Positions 62,601 through 64,000 of a DNA stretch of 64,000 nt are shown one piece after another. The notes below the pieces were generated by a model. The model did no database searches. It was not told the DNA's origin and was given only the letters and a program-made list of their open reading frames with translations. Each line of letters begins with the position of its first letter. Positions within the stretch are counted from its first letter, which is position 1. The stretch is from Lysobacter soli (GTDB lineage: Bacteria > Pseudomonadota > Gammaproteobacteria > Xanthomonadales > Xanthomonadaceae): assembly GCF_003382285.1 (NCBI RefSeq), contig NZ_QTJR01000001.1, positions 62,001 through 126,000 on the forward strand, in the 5' to 3' direction. The position numbers and the translations under genes are program-made.

Positions 62601-63173
62601 CTTGACCGCGGCCACGCCTTCGACGGGCTCCAGCTTCTTCTTCAGGTCGTCGTCGGCATAGCGGCGCAGCGCGGTGAGCTGGCGCATGGCCTCGGTGTCG
62701 CTTGACGCGTCGGTCTTGGGCGACAGCGCGATGCGGAGGATCGGTTCGGTCGACGGATTGAAGCGCAGCAGCACCGGGGCCTTGGCTTCAAGCGGAAGTT
62801 GCAGCACTTCCATCTTGTCGCGGACTTCCAGGCTGGCCTGGTCCATGTCGGTGCCCCAGGCGAACTCGAGCACGACATCGCTCTGGCCCGTGCGCGAGAC
62901 CGACTTCAGCTTGCGCAGCCCCTTGACCACGCCGACGGCTTCTTCCACCGGCTCGCTGATCAGAGTCTCGATTTCCGACGGCGCCGCACCGGTGTATTCG
63001 GTGCGGACCGTCAGCGTGGGATAGCTCAGATCCGGCAGCAGATTGACCTTGAGGTCGCCCAGCGCGATCAGGCCGAAGAGGACGAAGGTGAGGGTCACCA
63101 TCGCCACCGTCACACGGCGGCGCGTGGAGAACTCCACCAGGTTGAAACCGGGCGTGTGCGCGTGTTGCGTCAC
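59700..63173 (-). CDS. RND efflux inner-membrane permease with an alanine-rich insert, first of two
   Basis: 1157 residues, about 110 longer than usual. RND hallmarks are RRRVTVAMVTLTFVLFGLIA, GGLALATGLVVDDSIVVLE and FIGLILLVGLVVKNAIILVDKVNQ. Extra length includes an Ala/Ser/Gln-rich insert at residues about 262-309, before GGMPVRLKDIADV, and a stretch near 560-620 with PHPRWEPKTK and an additional hydrophobic segment. Lies 15 bp after the adaptor gene; a second, ordinary permease follows, as in MdtBC-like systems. Confidence 0.95.
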   Translation of the reverse strand: MTQHAHTPGFNLVEFSTRRRVTVAMVTLTFVLFGLIALGDLKVNLLPDLSYPTLTVRTEYTGAAPSEIETLISEPVEEAVGVVKGLRKLKSVSRTGQSDVVLEFAWGTDMDQASLEVRDKMEVLQLPLEAKAPVLLRFNPSTEPILRIALSPKTDASSDTEAMRQLTALRRYADDDLKKKLEPVEGVAAVKVGGGLEDEIQVDIDQQKIAQLNLPIDTVIQRLQQENINISGGRLEEGSQRYLVRTVNQFASVPEMREMLVTTQSGGDSAAASAAAQMAAIAAQTGSAEAMAAAASVQSANSGGGATVAGGMPVRLKDIADVRQGFKEREAIIRLAGKEAVELAIYKEGDANTVATADAIQKRLDELKQQVPPDVELTTIDDQSQFIRHAISDVKKDAVIGGALAVLIIFLFLRDGWSTFVISLSLPVSIIATFFFMGQMGLSLNVMSLGGLALATGLVVDDSIVVLESIAKARERGLGILDAAIAGTREVSMAVVASTLTTIAVFLPLVFVQGIAGQLFRDQALTVALAIGISLIVSMTLIPMLSALKGRPPMAFPEEAPHPRWEPKTKLGMPLAYTKRGIGWTLRSFFFGIAWLIVRAWRGLVAVVGPVMRKLSDLAMAPYARAERGYLKLLPNALNRPVLVLGSAAVAFALTLLAVPLLGADLIPQLAQDRFEMTVKLPPGTPLRETDALVRELQLKHAKDDGIRALYGVSGSGTRLDANPTESGENIGKLTVVMENGGSKEVEARETEALRETMTAHPGAQVDFARPELFSFSTPLEIELRGQDLESIQQAGQRMAKLLRANPHYADVKSTVEEGFPEIQIRFDQDRAGALGLTTRQIADVVVKKVRGDVATRYSFRDRKIDVLVRARETDRASVDSIRRLIVNPGSNRPVTLDSVADVVATTGPSEIHRADQVRVAIVSANLRDIDLGTAVREVQDMVSKEPLGAGVSMHIGGQGEELAESVNALLFAFGLAVFLVYLVMASQFESLLHPFVILFTIPLALVGAVLALLLTNSPVSVVVFIGLILLVGLVVKNAIILVDKVNQLREAGVAKREALVEGARSRLRPIIMTTTCTLFGFLPLAVAVGEGAEVRSPMAITVIGGLLVSTLLTLVVIPVVYDLLDRRADDYYVNRAKRTHGAVATGEGAGGHAEPV

Positions 63174-63188
63174 GTGGGTTCTCCGCGA

Positions 63189-64000
63189 TTACCGCTTGGT
63201 TTCGGGTTTGGCGACGGAAGCGACTTCCTTCTTCGCCTGCGGCTGGCCCAGCACCTGCACGACCGAACCGTCGCGCAGCGCGGTCTTGCCGGCGACGACG
63301 ACCTGCTCGCCTTCCTTCACGCCGTCGCGCACTTCGGCCCATGAGCCGTCCATGTAGCCCAGCTTGACCGGCACGCGCTTGGTCTTGTCGCCGGTGACGA
63401 CGAACACCGCCGGATCGCCGTCGTCTTCCAGCAGCGCCACGCGCGGCACGACGAGCGCATCGGCGCGCTGGTCGTAGTCGATCTTGATGCGGCCGAACAT
63501 GCCCGGCTGCAGGATGCCGTCGCCCTTGAACGCGCAGACCACGCGGAAGGTGCCGCTGCCCGAGTCCACGACCGGCGATACGCGATCCACCGTGCCCTGG
63601 AACGTCTTGCCCGGCAGCGCGTCGACGACGAGCGCGACCGGCAGGCCGGCCTTGAGCGTCACCAGTTCGCGCTCGGGCACGTTGAGCGTGGCTTCCAGGC
63701 GCGAGGTGTCGACGATGCGGAAGATCGGCGTGTTGATCTGGACGAAGTTGCCGGTCTTGATCGAACGTGAGGCGATCACGCCGGAAATCGGCGCCTCGAC
63801 GTTCGCGTACGACAGTTCGAGATTGGCCAGGCGATTGGCGGCGCGCGCGTTTTCCAGGTCGTAGCGCAACTGGTCGTTGTCGTTGGCGCTGAGCAGCTTC
63901 TGGTCGGCCATCTGCCGGGCGCGGTTGTAGTTCGCTTCCAGCTTGCGCATCGCGGCGCCGGTCTGGGCGGCCTGCAGCTGCGAACGGGCGGAATCGAGGC
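63189..64000 (-). CDS. RND periplasmic adaptor subunit (HlyD/MdtA family), C-terminal part
   Basis: The frame is open to the right edge, so the gene starts beyond it. What remains begins in the alpha-helical hairpin (SQLQAAQTGAAMRKLEANYNRARQ), continues through the lipoyl-like half motif (LELSYANVEAPISGVIASRSI), the beta-barrel domain (FRIVDTSRLEATLNVPERELVTL) and the membrane-proximal domain (VPVKLGYMDGSWAEVRDGV), and ends in a basic tail. It links the inner-membrane permeases to an outer-membrane channel that is not in the window. Confidence 0.95.
   Translation of the reverse strand, partial: LDSARSQLQAAQTGAAMRKLEANYNRARQMADQKLLSANDNDQLRYDLENARAANRLANLELSYANVEAPISGVIASRSIKTGNFVQINTPIFRIVDTSRLEATLNVPERELVTLKAGLPVALVVDALPGKTFQGTVDRVSPVVDSGSGTFRVVCAFKGDGILQPGMFGRIKIDYDQRADALVVPRVALLEDDGDPAVFVVTGDKTKRVPVKLGYMDGSWAEVRDGVKEGEQVVVAGKTALRDGSVVQVLGQPQAKKEVASVAKPETKR

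Overview
The window is a dense, GC-rich bacterial chromosome segment with 57 protein genes and two tRNA genes. It has no rRNA, phage, plasmid or insertion-sequence genes. The gene orders (ndk-rlmN-pilW-rodZ and yfgM-bamB-der, rpsA-ihfB-lapA-lapB, acnD with prpF, aguA with aguB, a fatty-acid-responsive TetR gene before a beta-oxidation pair) and the many GTG/TTG starts fit a gammaproteobacterium of the Xanthomonadaceae, most likely Lysobacter-like. That placement is inferred from synteny and codon style; no database was searched.

Layout. 1-5218: copper resistance (multicopper oxidase, CopB, P1B ATPase, CueR) with a CueR-type promoter. 5442-5626: tRNA-Glu and tRNA-Ala. 5675-12537: DUF1249, PEP synthase and its regulator, MscS channel, oligoribonuclease, DUF2721, TadA. 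12743-17284: methylcitrate branch genes acnD and prpF around an SRPBCC gene. 17354-22936: guaA, guaB, folD, DUF1244, a hydrolase. 22941-25914: molybdenum cofactor genes mobA-moeA-moeB. 26020-33177: a tandem repeat array, then der, bamB, yfgM, rodZ, pilW, rlmN and ndk. 33433-37713: a PsrA-like regulator and a two-gene beta-oxidation operon. 37934-40094: glycine-zipper lipoprotein, CsaA-like protein, FAD oxidoreductase. 40191-45460: surface polysaccharide and LPS assembly genes. 45565-48916: ihfB, rpsA, cmk and a zinc-ligand-poor L36. 49133-51817: agmatine-to-putrescine genes. 52014-56411: GNAT, a second TetR with a hydrolase, a TraB-family protein, DUF817. 56574-64000: an RND efflux operon with two permeases and one adaptor, running off the right edge.

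Most of the window is conserved core genome. The unusual material is regulatory or structural: a promoter/operator overlap before the fatty-acid genes with a second palindrome over the next ribosome-binding site; two REP doublets (REPIN-like) of almost identical length at distant sites; a 58-bp tandem array of the same palindrome family whose last unit base-pairs with the 3' end of der; twin perfect hairpins between guaB and guaA; a promoter-proximal terminator in front of ndk; and two candidate leaderless genes. No clearly undescribed multi-gene system was found.
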